Assembly: GCF_965363235.1 (NCBI RefSeq)
Contig: NC_134847.1
Location: 55,150,439-55,214,438 of the forward strand
Source of the DNA: Mytilus galloprovincialis
Lineage: Eukaryota > Mollusca > Bivalvia > Mytilida > Mytilidae
Direction: 5' to 3'
Length of the DNA stretch: 64,000 nucleotides
Part shown: positions 23,331 to 33,345 of the stretch, one piece after another
Layout: each line of letters begins with the position of its first letter
Position numbering within the stretch: the stretch's first letter is position 1
Notes under the pieces: generated by a model
Told to the model about the DNA's origin: nothing
The model's input: only the letters and a program-made list of their open reading frames with translations
The model's database searches: none
Translations under genes and position numbers: made by a program

Positions 23331-25009
23331 GCATGATACATATATATGTAAGAACTATATTATTCTTACATCCCTAACATTTATTCTATTCATAAAGTAG
23401 AAATAAAGCCAATCATTGAGTATCAGTAGTGTCCATTATCTGAAGGTTACTGTGTTATCTGAGATACATGTACGCACTGAAAGGTGGCGAAAGGTGGCTA
23501 TTGGCTATTGAATGATACCAATGTAAGTGTTCTTATCTGAAAATTAAACGAAAGAATTTTAAAGATGCCATCCTTTTTTGTCTTTTAGAAGGTTATGTGT
23601 GAATTTGGCTTCCGAATATTATGGAAAAACAGAAATGAATAATATAAAAAAAACTTATCAATACTCCTGAAAAAATCTATTGTTTATAGATCAAAACTTT
23701 ACGAATATCATATAAAATAAACAATTACATCAAAGAATCTTAAACTAGAACAGAATTCATTTTCTAAAAGTAACCCCTTTCACATGGCAAACATTTGCTG
23801 GTTTTCAATACTAGAATATCTTTTTATAAAATCGTAGGTTCTTTGTTTACCTAATTGAGTCTTGATTTACATTTCTCTACCTTATCCGCATCACTATCCA
23901 TATTACGATTTAATGTTGTCATATGTTTGTTTAAAAGTATATTTGCTGTTTTGTCTATGTTTATATCTGCATTTATGTTCCTCATAGTCGCTTGTACAAA
24001 TTATTCTATAACGAATGCTCTAAGACATTGGTGTTTTGTATTTCTTTTTTTAATGCGATTTTTTATCTCTTATTTAAAAAAAAACCAGATCATTTTGTAT
24101 GTATACAATTATGTACTATTTGGATATATGAAAAATGTATATATTTCAGAAATAAGTTAACTAATAAGTACTCATCAAATTGTTATATACTACTAATGGT
24201 TAACTAGGCCGGGATAATGTATTGTATCAACTAACAAATGTCAAAATAATTAAAAAAGTATGATACATATTGATATAATAAAAAGGTTGCCAGAACCTAG
24301 TAAATACCTTTGTAAATGTCATAAAACATAACTTAACATATATGCTCTCTTTTGTTACTTTATCTTCGCTGAATTTGAAATTTGAATCAGTTTGGCTCTT
24401 TAGAAAGTAACATTATGGATTTTCCTTAATGTCTAAAACATTTATTAAACTATTCTGATAATAAAGTTAAAGCATTTCATATTACTAGAAATGTAAAGTT
24501 AAGTTGTTACACATTCCAACATTCAAGATTATATTTTGTATCAAATTCTGCCTCTCTTTCCAGTCCAGATCTTACCTTACTGTATGCCTACTCATCTATA
24601 AAAGTTCAAATTTTCTGTCTATATATATCTAACATACTTTGGCTAATATGTGAACTAGAAGTATTTAAACAAAGCCATTTTTACAAAGATTGTATGCATT
24701 AGGTTACCAATCTGGTATAAAAATTCACTAAAAAAGTTTTATAGAACTGACTACTTAGCTCTGTGGTTATTTTTTGCATAACTTCAAAGCATAGGTATTG
24801 TATTCGATACACAAAACCTTTATGATAATACATTCATAGCCTTTACAGGTAAAGGGTTAGGAATTTGTGTCTGCGTTTTTACACTAGGGCCTCACACTAG
24901 CTAAAACATTCAGTTATTTCTGTGATTATGGAACATCAAGTACATTTTTAGGATAAACCACACTATTATTAGTCTTATGAACTTAGTTTTTTTTATAAAT
25001 CGTAAATTG

Positions 25010-25325
25010 AGAATGAAAATGTAAAGTGTGTCAAAGAGACAAAAATCTGACCAAAGAGCATTTAACAGCCCGAAACCACTAATGGCTCTCTAAGACAACG
25101 AGAAAATTTCGCACCCGGAGGCGGACTCAAGCTGGCCTCTTAACAAAAATGTGTATTATTTCAGTAAAGATGGACGTCACATAAAACTTCATAACATATA
25201 GATGAACTGAAATTAAACACAAAACATACAAGACTAAGAAAGGCCAGAGGCTCCTGACAAATAATAATCAGAACAAAATCGAAAGGTCTTTCAATGCAAA
25301 AAGTGAAAAGACCTAATGAATCATA
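25010..25325 (-). repeat. Two repeat fragments: 'GGAGCCT' family and the end of the GGTCTTTCC element
   Basis: At 25010-25260, read on the minus strand, CAGGAGCCTCTGGCCTTTCT leads to TTTGGTCAGATTTTTGTCTC and ends CATTCTCAATTTACG, like 55860-56130. Immediately after, 25262-25320 (plus) has AATAATCAGAACAAAATCGA and GGTCTTTCAATG. This matches the end of the copy at 49886-50785. Both are non-coding and lie in the Ig5-Ig6 intron. Confidence 0.6.
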
Positions 25326-25430
25326 CATTGACATTTAACCTACTATGTGTTTACCAAAACTAAACCACTGATATAGTTCTCTCTATGTTACATTTATAAT
25401 TTGTTAGATTTTACCTGCAATTTAACTTAC

Positions 25431-25748
25431 TTTCAGTTGTAGCCAAAACTGCATCAATGACAGAACTTCCCCAACTGTTTGTAGCACGACACATATAGCG
25501 TCCATCGTCAGAAGACTGATAATCGTGTATCACTAGTGATGGATTATTGACTGAGGAACCTTGATACTTAACTGGCTGCTGCGAAGATATAATTATTGGG
25601 TCAATAATCTTTCCAGTAAAATCTATATGTATCCACTGTATGTCGTTCAGAGAACTGCTGTTTGATTCTGTAATGCAAGGGACAATGAACTGTTGTCCTG
25701 TTATCGGTGCAGAAACCGGTTGTGGAACAGAAATAACTGGTGGAATGC
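25431..25748 (-). CDS. Ig domain 5 exon of the Ig-lectin gene
   Basis: This is a 318-nt phase 1-1 exon, found by reading the frame between its splice sites. It encodes IPPVISVPQPVSAPITGQQF, then VPCITESNSS (first Cys), IQWIHIDF (core Trp), NNPSLVIHDYQSSDDGRYMC (the D.G.Y.C motif) and RATNSWGSSVIDAVLATTE. The acceptor is TTGCAG (25749-25750) and the donor is GTAAGTT (25429-25430). All fold hallmarks are present. It has longer loops than Ig3 and Ig4. Confidence 0.92.
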
Positions 25749-26160
25749 CTGCAACATTTATAATAACTTTTTTTCATCTACAATATTGTTTCACGAAAAA
25801 GACATACGTTGAGCAACACGGCTTTTCAGTACGCTGGTGTATGTACTGTATGATAATGACTGGACAGTTTTGGATATAAAAGTAAATTCGAAAAAATCTT
25901 ATGAGATGTTTTGGTGGTATTTTCATGAGTAATGGTAGACAAATTAAATGCCTAATGAAAATAAAATTTGTGGAAACTATAATAAAACACATTTATCATA
26001 TCTACGTAAGAGACTTTGAAGACAATTTAATATTGCTTTAAAATTTTTCATATTTTAAACAAACACATATTCAAATGAATCATACATAATGTTTTTGCCA
26101 TTGAATACATTATTAAATGTTCTGTATGTTCTGACATATATTCGGTATCTATATACTAAC

Positions 26161-26445
26161 CTTTGGGTAACACAGCTATTTGATCAGCATTTATAATATC
26201 AACGCCATTGGTTACTTGGCATGTGTAGTATCCAAAGTCATCCCCCGTTACAGACCTAATTGTCAGTGATGGTGAATTTAAATTACCACCAGAAAATCTT
26301 TTATTATTAGCTATTACAATAAGGATGTTGTTTTTAAACCATTTTACAGATGTCGCACTTCCTGTCACTTCACATTGTAGTTTTACAGTGGATAATAAAG
26401 TAGGAGAATATTGAGTTACAGGTACTTCAACTCTCATTCGAACTT
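26161..26445 (-). CDS. Ig domain 4 exon of the Ig-lectin gene
   Basis: This is a 285-nt phase 1-1 exon. It encodes VRMRVEVPVTQYSPTLLS, then VKLQCEVTGSATSVKWFKNN (first Cys and core Trp), LNSPSLTIRSVTGDDFGYYT, CQVTNGVDIINADQIAVLPK. The acceptor is ATTACAG (26446-26447) and the donor is GTTAGTA (26159-26160). It is strikingly like Ig3 (VPVT.Y, VKW.KNN, SGGN..SPSLTI, GYY.CQ.T.GV.I), so the two are probably products of an exon duplication. Confidence 0.92.
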
Positions 26446-26839
26446 CTGTAATATATAAAGCAAAAGTGTAAATTTACTTACGTGTCTCGGTATATAATAT
26501 AGGGATAGATATAACAAGCAAAACTTATATTATCGTAAACATAATTTGGTTCATTCTATAAAACTTTTTTCTTTTTATTCTTTCACACTTACTGCTATTT
26601 AACTTTTTATCTTCTGGTAAGTAATCTGATTTCCTTTTATTTTCATTTTTGTTTTTTGTTAAATATGACGTGCTTTTATCATATGCCTTTTTGTGCTATT
26701 TGTTACATATTTGTTTGTTTTTATAATGATTATGATTATAGCAAAATGTTGACTGCTGTACTCCAGTTTTTACCTAGAATTATGTCTGTTTGTTTTGTTT
26801 GGACCTAACCCTAACCATACATCTCTTTCAAAGTAATGG

Positions 26840-27135
26840 ATTTTTCTTTTGCGACTGTCATACATGTGAGAAGTTTAGCTAGCTATGAAAACATACATAA
26901 GAAGATGTCTAGACCAAGTCAAGAATATGACCGTTCATATCCATTGCTTTGATATGTTTGAGCTTTTGATTTTGCCTTTTAATAACGGACTTTCCGTTTT
27001 GAATTTCCCTCGGAGATTAATTTTTTTTTTAGATTTTACTTTTTTGTAGGTATATAAAGTCGTTTGATTATTTCAGGATTTGAGGAATTCCATGTTTTTT
27101 TAATTTACCTTGGACTTTTGTATCTTTTTTATACT
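26840..27135 (-). repeat. Inverted copy of the 700/60000 dispersed repeat
   Basis: TTGATTTTGCCTTTTAATAA, GGACTTTCCGTTTTGAAT and TTCCCTCGGAGATT are the reverse complement of strings at 700-760 and 59990-60050. It is non-coding. It lies in the Ig3-Ig4 intron, of which the rest (27136-27762) shows nothing I can name. Confidence 0.6.
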
Positions 27136-27762
27136 TTCTTTTAATAATACTGATGCAAATTAATAGTAATTTTGTAATCATGTTTTATAAATATATACAC
27201 TTCTTTGACTTTCTTTGCTTTCAAACTCATGTCAACCGATTTGAATCAAATATCAATATTTGACTGATAACATACTATAATGTATATCCAAATTACAAAA
27301 ATATTAAAATAAACAGTTACCAATGCATGTGTTTAAGATCTAGCATCACAATCGATATGAATATTCATCGAGCACGTAACTGTATTTATCTAGTTATGTT
27401 TCATTAACAACATTTGTTCATCAGCGACTTAAACTTGAGAAAAAAAGTTTGAGTGGAATCAGTCAACGAAAGGGTACGTTTTGTTTCATTATTCATTGTT
27501 GCTATTGCTTTCCTTTAACTGATTTATAAGGGATCAAACTAAAGGTTGCATAAATACGAATCCAATTTAGGTTGAATTATTGACCAGCAACAAGTGATGT
27601 TTTCTGAGCTTATTTTGCCAGAGCTAATTGATGATAAATTCTGCTTTTATCAATATTTGAAACAAGAAATCGTGTATTATTTTATTGTCTATTGCGTAGC
27701 TAATGATTTTTAACAAGGTAATTGTATTGAATTTAAAAGTTATTTCATTAAGTCTTGCTTAC

Positions 27763-28041
27763 CTGAAGGAAAAAGAAATATGTCATCTGAAGTCACAATC
27801 CTTACTCCGTCAGTTGCCTGGCAAACATAATATCCTAAGTCCCCTTGTTCTATTGAATTTATTGTCAAAGACGGAGACTCTACGTTTCCCCCTGATAATC
27901 TAGCAGTTGTGGTAATTACTTTGTTGTTTTTAAGCCACTTTACTTCTGTTGCAGTACTTGAAGTGATCGAACACTGCAAGGTGACTTTAGACCCAATTGA
28001 TGCTGAATATTCTGTTACTGGTACACTAACAACTAGTGGTG
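27763..28041 (-). CDS. Ig domain 3 exon of the Ig-lectin gene
   Basis: This is a 279-nt phase 1-1 exon. It encodes PLVVSVPVTEYSASIGSKV, then TLQCSITSSTATEVKWLKNN (first Cys and core Trp), VESPSLTINSIEQGDLGYYV and CQATDGVRIVTSDDIFLFPS. The acceptor is TTTGTAG (28042-28043) and the donor is GTAAGCA (27761-27762). It is the closest relative of Ig4. The short 311-nt intron separates it from Ig2. Confidence 0.92.
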
Positions 28042-28352
28042 CTACAAAGGGAATTAAAATACAAATGTAAATTAAAGAAAAATATTATTTATTACTATCA
28101 TAACGTGTATTATATCTTGTTATTGTCATTAATGTGATAATCATTGTTTTGTATTTAACATTAAATTTTGGTTTGTTGAAAAAAACAAAGGCAATCTGTA
28201 TTTCAGTGTTTTGATATATGAGAACGTTTAAACTGAAATCATTGTTGGAACATTTTTTTTTAAATGCCTTAATAAACTCGAATATTAAACGAGTAACGAA
28301 AGATTGAAGAAGTTAATAAATACTACTTGGCTTTGATATGTACAAGACTTAC

Positions 28353-28670
28353 ATTTGATGACATCAACCCTGGATCCATTACTTATTCCCTTGCCGCCAT
28401 CATTGATTGCAAAACATGCATAATAAGCGTCATCTGCTAATGATATATCATTAATGGTCAAATGTGGATATTCCAGTGAATTGTCCACGTGATATTTGCC
28501 ATTGCTATTGGCCACAACTATTGGTACTGTTGAATAACCATCTAAAGATGTTCTTTGCCAACCAACAGTGGAGGCAGTAGGTGATGATGTGATAACGCAC
28601 TGGATTATTATCTTCGAAGTATCAACGAATGGAAACTGTATTTCTGGTGTTACAGTTACAGATGGTAATT
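28353..28670 (-). CDS. Ig domain 2 exon of the Ig-lectin gene
   Basis: This is a 318-nt phase 1-1 exon. It encodes LPSVTVTPEIQFPFVDTSK, then IIIQCVITSSPTASTVGWQR (first Cys, core Trp), LEYPHLTINDISLADDAYYA, CFAINDGGKGISNGSRVDVI. The acceptor is TTCATAG (28671-28672) and the donor is GTAAGTC (28351-28352). It resembles Ig1 in the I.IQC.(V/I).SSP..(S)..VGW and PHLTI..I...(A/D)Y.C.A.ND.G.G.SN strings. Confidence 0.93.
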
Positions 28671-29094
28671 CTATGAAAAAAATATATATTCTATACTTTT
28701 GAATCAAATTGTGGTAAATACTCTTATTTGAAGTACAATGATTAATTAAAATTGATTTTGAATTAAAAATCGGACAAAACATTTTTTAGTAGATATGAAT
28801 CTGAAATAGCAAACTGCATGTAAAATCAGTAAAAATGACCTATAAGTATCTTTAAAAATGATCTAACTTGTCTTACACATGTACGTCAATAGATACTGAT
28901 TCATTAACGTATAACCTTCATTACTTACATTAATATAATTAATTGTATTCCCTTTACATTTCAAGGAAACGATTGGTTTGTTGGAGGCATCTGCATGGAG
29001 ATCGTGTATACTTCACATATGGTGTATCAGTATGTGTGGATTTTACACGGTGGGTAGTGGTGTTACGACCCTTGGTAATAACAACACGATGTTG

Positions 29095-29420
29095 ACGAAA
29101 AATCCGAAAGGTTTCACCAGCCCAGTAGTCAACACTCCGGTGTTGACATGAATATCAATAATGTGGTCATTTTTTTTTAATTTCCTGTTTACAAAACTTT
29201 GAATTTTTCAAAACACTAAGGATTTCCTTATCTCAGACATAGATTACCTTAGCCGTATTTGGCAAAACTTTTGGAATTTTGGATCCTCAATGCTCTTCAA
29301 CCTTTTACTTGTTTGGCTTTATAAATATTTAGATATGAGCGTCACTGATGAGTCTTATATAGACGAAACGCGCGTCTGGCGTACTAAATTGTAATCCTGG
29401 TACCTTTGATAACTTTCAAA
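29095..29420 (+). mobile_element. Hammerhead-bearing short retroelement, best-preserved copy
   Basis: The body shares with 11663-12047 the strings CACCAGCCCAGTAGTCAACA, ACATAGATTACCTTAGCCGT, TTGGCTTTATAAATATTTAG, a hammerhead, and then GGCGTACTAAATTGTAATCC and TGGTACCTTTGATAACTTT. The 5' side is partial: the first 80 bases of the unit are missing or changed. It is non-coding. It sits in the intron between Ig1 and Ig2, opposite to the host gene's direction. Confidence 0.8.
29339..29384 (+). ncRNA. Hammerhead ribozyme, type I, complete core
   Basis: The parts in order are: stem I GCGTCA (29339-29344), core CTGATGA (29345-29351), stem II GTC (29352-29354), loop TTATATA, GAC (29362-29364), core GAAA (29365-29368), a minimal stem III in CGCGCG, cleavage triplet GTC (29374-29376), and stem I return TGGCGT (29377-29382). 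Stem I pairs fully, with two G-U pairs, and stem II pairs fully. All conserved core bases are present. The short stem III with GAAACGCGCGTC is like that of schistosome and other animal hammerheads. Predicted cleavage is after 29376. Activity has not been tested. Confidence 0.88.
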
Positions 29421-29624
29421 AGATGAAGGTGTTGATGATGAACGATGGAAATAAATACAGAAAAACCATTTAAAGCCAACAAGTGGTATAGACTAACTGA
29501 ATAAGGTTCATAATATTGAATACTTGATCACTGTAATATGCCACTAGTATAAATGCCACATGTTAAGATAGTCGGTAAGATACATTCGATACAAAGTGTG
29601 GTAGACGCATACAATATATATGGG

Positions 29625-29740
29625 GTCATTGAAGGCCGTACGGTGACCTATAGTTGTTAATGTCTGTGTCATTTTGGTCTTTTGTGGATAGTTGTCTCAT
29701 TGGCAATCATACCACATCTTCTTTTTTATATATCAATAAA
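29625..29740 (+). repeat. 3' fragment of the dispersed mussel-type repeat
   Basis: GAAGGCCGTACGGTGACCTA, TTGTGGATAGTTGTCTCATT and GGCAATCATACCACATCTTC match the family described at 3121-3300. Confidence 0.75.
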
Positions 29741-29810
29741 TTTGCTGACACATTGGAAATTAATTGACCCCATATATATATCTAACAAAAATATGAAAAA
29801 CATAACTCAC

Positions 29811-30125
29811 CGATAGTTACATTTATTCTTCCGTAATTGCTTTGTCCTGTTCCAGCATCATTTCTTGCAGTACAAATATAGTCGGCTTCATGAGAAAATG
29901 CTATATTTGTGATGGTCAAATGGGGATTAATCATTGAATTGGCGATTTGATAGCCCTCGTATCGATGTTGTGAATCTATATCTTGTGAAGTACCGTCAAC
30001 TAACGAAATCTTTTTCCAACCGACTGATGTAGCGACAGGTGACGACGACACGGTACATTGGATTACAATTCTTGAAGTACCATAAAGTGTTGACTGATAT
30101 GGTGTAACCACAATTGTAGGTTTCT
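29811..30125 (-). CDS. Ig domain 1 exon of the Ig-lectin gene
   Basis: This is a 315-nt phase 1-1 exon and the first domain of the mature protein. It encodes KPTIVVTPYQSTLYGTSR, then IVIQCTVSSSPVATSVGWKK (first Cys, core Trp), INPHLTITNIAFSHEADYIC (the Y.C motif) and TARNDAGTGQSNYGRINVTI. The acceptor is TTTACAG (30126-30127) and the donor is GTGAGTT (29809-29810). Its phase matches the signal-peptide exon at 30643-30718. It is closest to Ig2. Confidence 0.93.
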
Positions 30126-30642
30126 CTGTAAAATATTTAAATATAGATTTTACAAACAGCTATTTTGTTGAATGGTAATATATAGAAACAACCACTCTAA
30201 TAAACTTATTTGATATCATAAAATCTTTTGTAAATAAAACCTTTGTTTGGTTCAAAAATGTGTTTTCAATCTTCCCCATTTGTTAAAACTTAAATATAGG
30301 CAGATTCATTTAAACTTTGGAACTGAAATTAATGAATCTCTTCTGCTTCGCATTAAGAACTAATGTTCGTATCTGTTCTCTTCAGTTGTTGTTTAAAGTC
30401 ATATTTTGAAAAAAAGATATGATTTACTATTTCGAGAATTTGCTGTATGTTACGCATTTTTTTATTGTTCCGATGAATTCCATTTTCAATTTTTTTCTCC
30501 ATTATAGTGATGTGAAGTTTGACATGATCTATAAACAATATTATAATATGTTGACTTCTTTCTACATTTTATATTGTGTGATCTAATTGACGTTAACCAA
30601 ATAACTCCATTCATTCCATAAATGTGAGAAAATCATACTTAC

Positions 30643-30718
30643 TTTCCTGACAGAAAACATGAACTAACAGAACACTCCAAGCAAGCCACATAACCATGAT
30701 AGAATTTACTCTAAACAT
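30643..30718 (-). CDS. Signal-peptide exon and start codon of the Ig-lectin gene
   Basis: This small exon opens with ATG at 30718 and reads MFRVNSIMVMWLAWSVLLVH then VFCQE. It has an Arg near the start, a hydrophobic run and a polar end, a standard secretion signal with cleavage likely around Cys-Gln-Glu. It ends in phase 1 at GTAAGTA (30641-30642), the phase needed by Ig1. The protein therefore enters the secretory pathway. Whether it is released or membrane-bound depends on exons past the left edge. The start was chosen because it is the first Met of the only hydrophobic frame in phase. Met8 is an alternative. Confidence 0.88.
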
Positions 30719-31357
30719 ATCACAAAGCTGCTTCTTAGGTTATGATAATTTTCATCTAAAAATGATCCGTTATGCAACATTATTAGATAAAAAGATACAT
30801 AATAAATAATAACGTAATATTTAAAATGTGTGTGAAGTTTGCGGCCGCCTTTATTCATAAGATTATAATAAATTAATATATAAAACATTAATGTTAGAGC
30901 CATTTGAATGAATATATAATGCATGATATTTTATATGTTTTTAACTACTGTTTTCTTTTTTATTCATCGATGCTGAAATAAAAGTAACTTAGATAATTAC
31001 TTTTAGTTTAAATGCAGTGACAAAGGTGGCTACATGTTTACGTTGTTCTTTTCAATTTTGAACGTATCTGTTCCGAATGAATGCTTTTTGTTTCTTTATA
31101 TGGTGTTTTTTAAAACCATTATATTGTGAAGTACAATTAGAATAAGATAATAAATGAGGGGAGGAGGAGCGGATACAAATATGAACTGTGGTGTGCAGAT
31201 GTGACATATATTGTGACCTCTCTGACGAATAAAGGAGGCAAATGGGTTTTTATTACATTCTTGTTTTCATTTGAGATTTTGTACTAGCAAAGGATAACAT
31301 GCCTAGTCTATTCCATTCATATTGAAGTTACAAACAATTTTAAAATCAATCTTATCG

Positions 31358-31358
<1 letters not shown>
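30719..31358 (-). other. Upstream region of the Ig-lectin gene
   Basis: This should contain the 5' untranslated region and promoter of the minus-strand gene. No convincing TATA box or initiator stands out in the AT-rich sequence. An AG followed by AAGCAGCTTTGTGAT directly before the ATG could be a leader acceptor, so a further non-coding exon upstream is possible. Confidence 0.35.

Positions 31359-31402
<44 letters not shown>
31359..31402. repeat. (AT)n microsatellite
   Basis: About 22 uninterrupted AT units lie at the tail of the adjacent SINE. Confidence 0.95.
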
Positions 31403-31403
<1 letters not shown>

Positions 31404-31709
31404 TACGTCTGAGTCAGTGACGACCCTACAACAGATGTATCCATCGGATCGCCATCAATGATGGTGATACATGGCTGTGTACATAATGTATATACAACTC
31501 GTCTAAACATCAACCCAACAATGTTAGATCTGTAAATTTGCTTTCGCAACTTTTTGGTTCTTCCCTCGCCTGGATTCGAACCCATGCTACTGTGATATCG
31601 TGACACCAAATCGCCTGCACTGCAGCCGTCCCGCTAGACCACACGACCACCTGGGCTCTCAAAAAAAGAGCTTTCGGTGGGCATGTGTTACCTTTCCACG
31701 TCAGTTTTA
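31401..31709 (-). mobile_element. tRNA-derived SINE, full minus copy
   Basis: On the minus strand this starts at the ACGTGGAAAGGTAACACATG head and passes an A-box-like TGGTCTAGCGG and a perfect B box GGTTCGAATCC. It runs through TTGTTGGGTTGATGTTTAGA to a tail CTGACTCAGACGTACTTATA that grades into (AT)n. The tRNA-like part has a long arm (GCAGGCGATTTGGTGTCACG), as in Ser- or Leu-type tRNAs. It is a different family from the SINE at 5703-6045. Confidence 0.8.
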
Positions 31710-31840
31710 ATCTAGCGGCGTACTACAGTACATGATATATAAGGCATGAAGATGTTATTGTTACAGATCAGCTAAATTATCTACAGTAAAGGATCCTACA
31801 AATTAATGTAAGATACAGTCACAGAAAATAATTATATTCA

Positions 31841-32194
31841 TAAGTACGTCTGAGTCAGTGACAACCCTACAACAGATGTATCCATCGGATCGCCATCAAT
31901 GATGTTGATACATGGCTGTGTACATAATGTATATACAACTCGTCTAAGCATCAACCCAACAATGTTAGATCTGTAAATTTGCTTAAACTGACGTGGAAAG
32001 GTAACACATGCCCACCGAAAGCTCTTTTTTGAGAGCCCAGGTGGTCGTGTGGTCTAGCGGGACGGCTGCAGTGCAGGCGATTTGGTGTCACGATATCACA
32101 GTAGCATGGGTTCGAATCCCGGCGAGGGAAGAACCAAAAATTTGCGAAAGCAAATTTACAGATCTAAGATTGTTGGGTTGATGTTTAGACGAGT

Positions 32195-32197
<3 letters not shown>
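31841..32197. mobile_element. Rearranged second copy of the same SINE (tail and head in opposite directions)
   Basis: At 31841-31984 the SINE's tail half lies on the minus strand (AAGTACGTCTGAGTCAGTGA ... GATCTGTAAATTTGCTT). At 31985-32197 its head half lies on the plus strand, with A-box-like TGGTCTAGCGG (32050-32060) and B box GGTTCGAATCC (32109-32119). The two halves overlap by some 50 bases of the SINE around GTTGGGTTGATG and meet head-on at 31984/31985. This is the form expected from an insertion whose 5' part was inverted. Confidence 0.75.

Positions 32198-32265
<68 letters not shown>
32196..32265. repeat. (TA)n microsatellite
   Basis: About 35 TA units follow the SINE head at GAGTTGTATA. 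A short open frame rich in Ile-Tyr here is an artefact of the repeat. Confidence 0.95.
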
Positions 32266-32267
<2 letters not shown>

Positions 32268-32279
32268 CGCAATTAAATA

Positions 32280-33054
32280 TTACCCAGTAAACTAAAGATA
32301 ATACAATACAAACCTCTTTCCCAACGTAAGACCCCGGATGCCCACGAATGATACACAGTTCTCGCTCTAAGTTTCATGTTTACAAATTATCAAAACCTCT
32401 AAATAAGCACATTTGATTCGTATGGTTGCAAGGTTACGACCATTTTGCCTGTCAAAATCTACGCGAAAAAATGAATAAAAGAAAATGCCAATTTGAAAAC
32501 GCGAAAATTTAACATGATGGCATTTCTTGATTTTGCGTTTTCGACTTCGCAATTTCGCATGTTCATGATTGCCAATTACTGTTTACTGTTGTAATTTTCA
32601 CTTGATTGGATGATGACAAGATTATTCATCATTTCAAGTACTATGATTTATAACAACAAGTACTAATGTATGTACTAATTAAAACGGTTTTTTAGAGAGA
32701 GTTACTCGTTTGGATTATATCAATTTTAAGTAAGGCTCCCTGCGTACAATATTAGTTATATGAATAAAACATAATTAATCTATATCAATATGCAATGAAT
32801 TGTCGTATTTGTCTGATTACAATAGAAAAAATCATTGGGTCTTTAATTTTAATGTTTTTGCCACGGTGCCAATAAATCCTATCTCTGTAAACGGCAAACC
32901 CGTGCACGTGGTAACACCAGCATATATTCAAACCCTATGAAATATTTATTAATTATTACTTAATCTATCATAACTATTATTACATATGAGGCGTCACTTT
33001 GTGAGTGGATCACTTTATGTGCTGATGTAGGTTGTTTCACTTATTCTTTTTTAT
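32280..33054. other. Intergenic stretch, no gene seen
   Basis: At 32430-32575, words such as GAAAACGCGAAAAT and GCGTTTTCGACTTCGCAATT recur. A similar patch lies at 33750-33930. These look like a degenerate A/CG-word repeat and not coding sequence. Confidence 0.5.
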
Positions 33055-33345
33055 TCTTTCGTCACTTCGGTGTTAACATGTATATCTACATGTATTATAA
33101 ATCATTTTTTTTTTATAAATTAACTGTTTGTGAAAGTATGAGTAATTCTAATACTGAGGATTTTCTTATCCCAGGCAGATAACCTTAGCCGTGTTTGGCA
33201 CAACCTTTTGGAACATTTGGTCCTCGGTGCTCTTCAAGTTTGTGCTTGTTTTGGCTTTTTAACTTTTTTTTTATCTTAGCGTTACTGATGGGTCTTGTGT
33301 AGACGAAACATGCGTCTGTTGTATTTAATTATAAGCCTGATGTTT
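33055..33345 (+). mobile_element. Decayed hammerhead-bearing repeat
   Basis: The body strings TTATCCCAGGCAGATAACCT and TAGCCGTGTTTGGCACAACC are shared with the other copies. A worn hammerhead lies at about 33279-33322: CTGATGG (last core base changed), GTC, GAC, GAAACATGCGTC. Stem I pairing is lost. It is likely inactive. Confidence 0.65.

Noticed and set aside
31352-31609. Open frames ending in Ile-Tyr repeats here and at 32082-32276
   Set aside because: They come from SINE sequence reading into (TA)n microsatellites.
32041-32130. tRNA gene candidate (perfect B box and an A-box-like motif)
   Set aside because: The sequence continues into a conserved non-tRNA body shared with 31401-31709, and no normal cloverleaf can be drawn around the A-box region. 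It is the head of a SINE.
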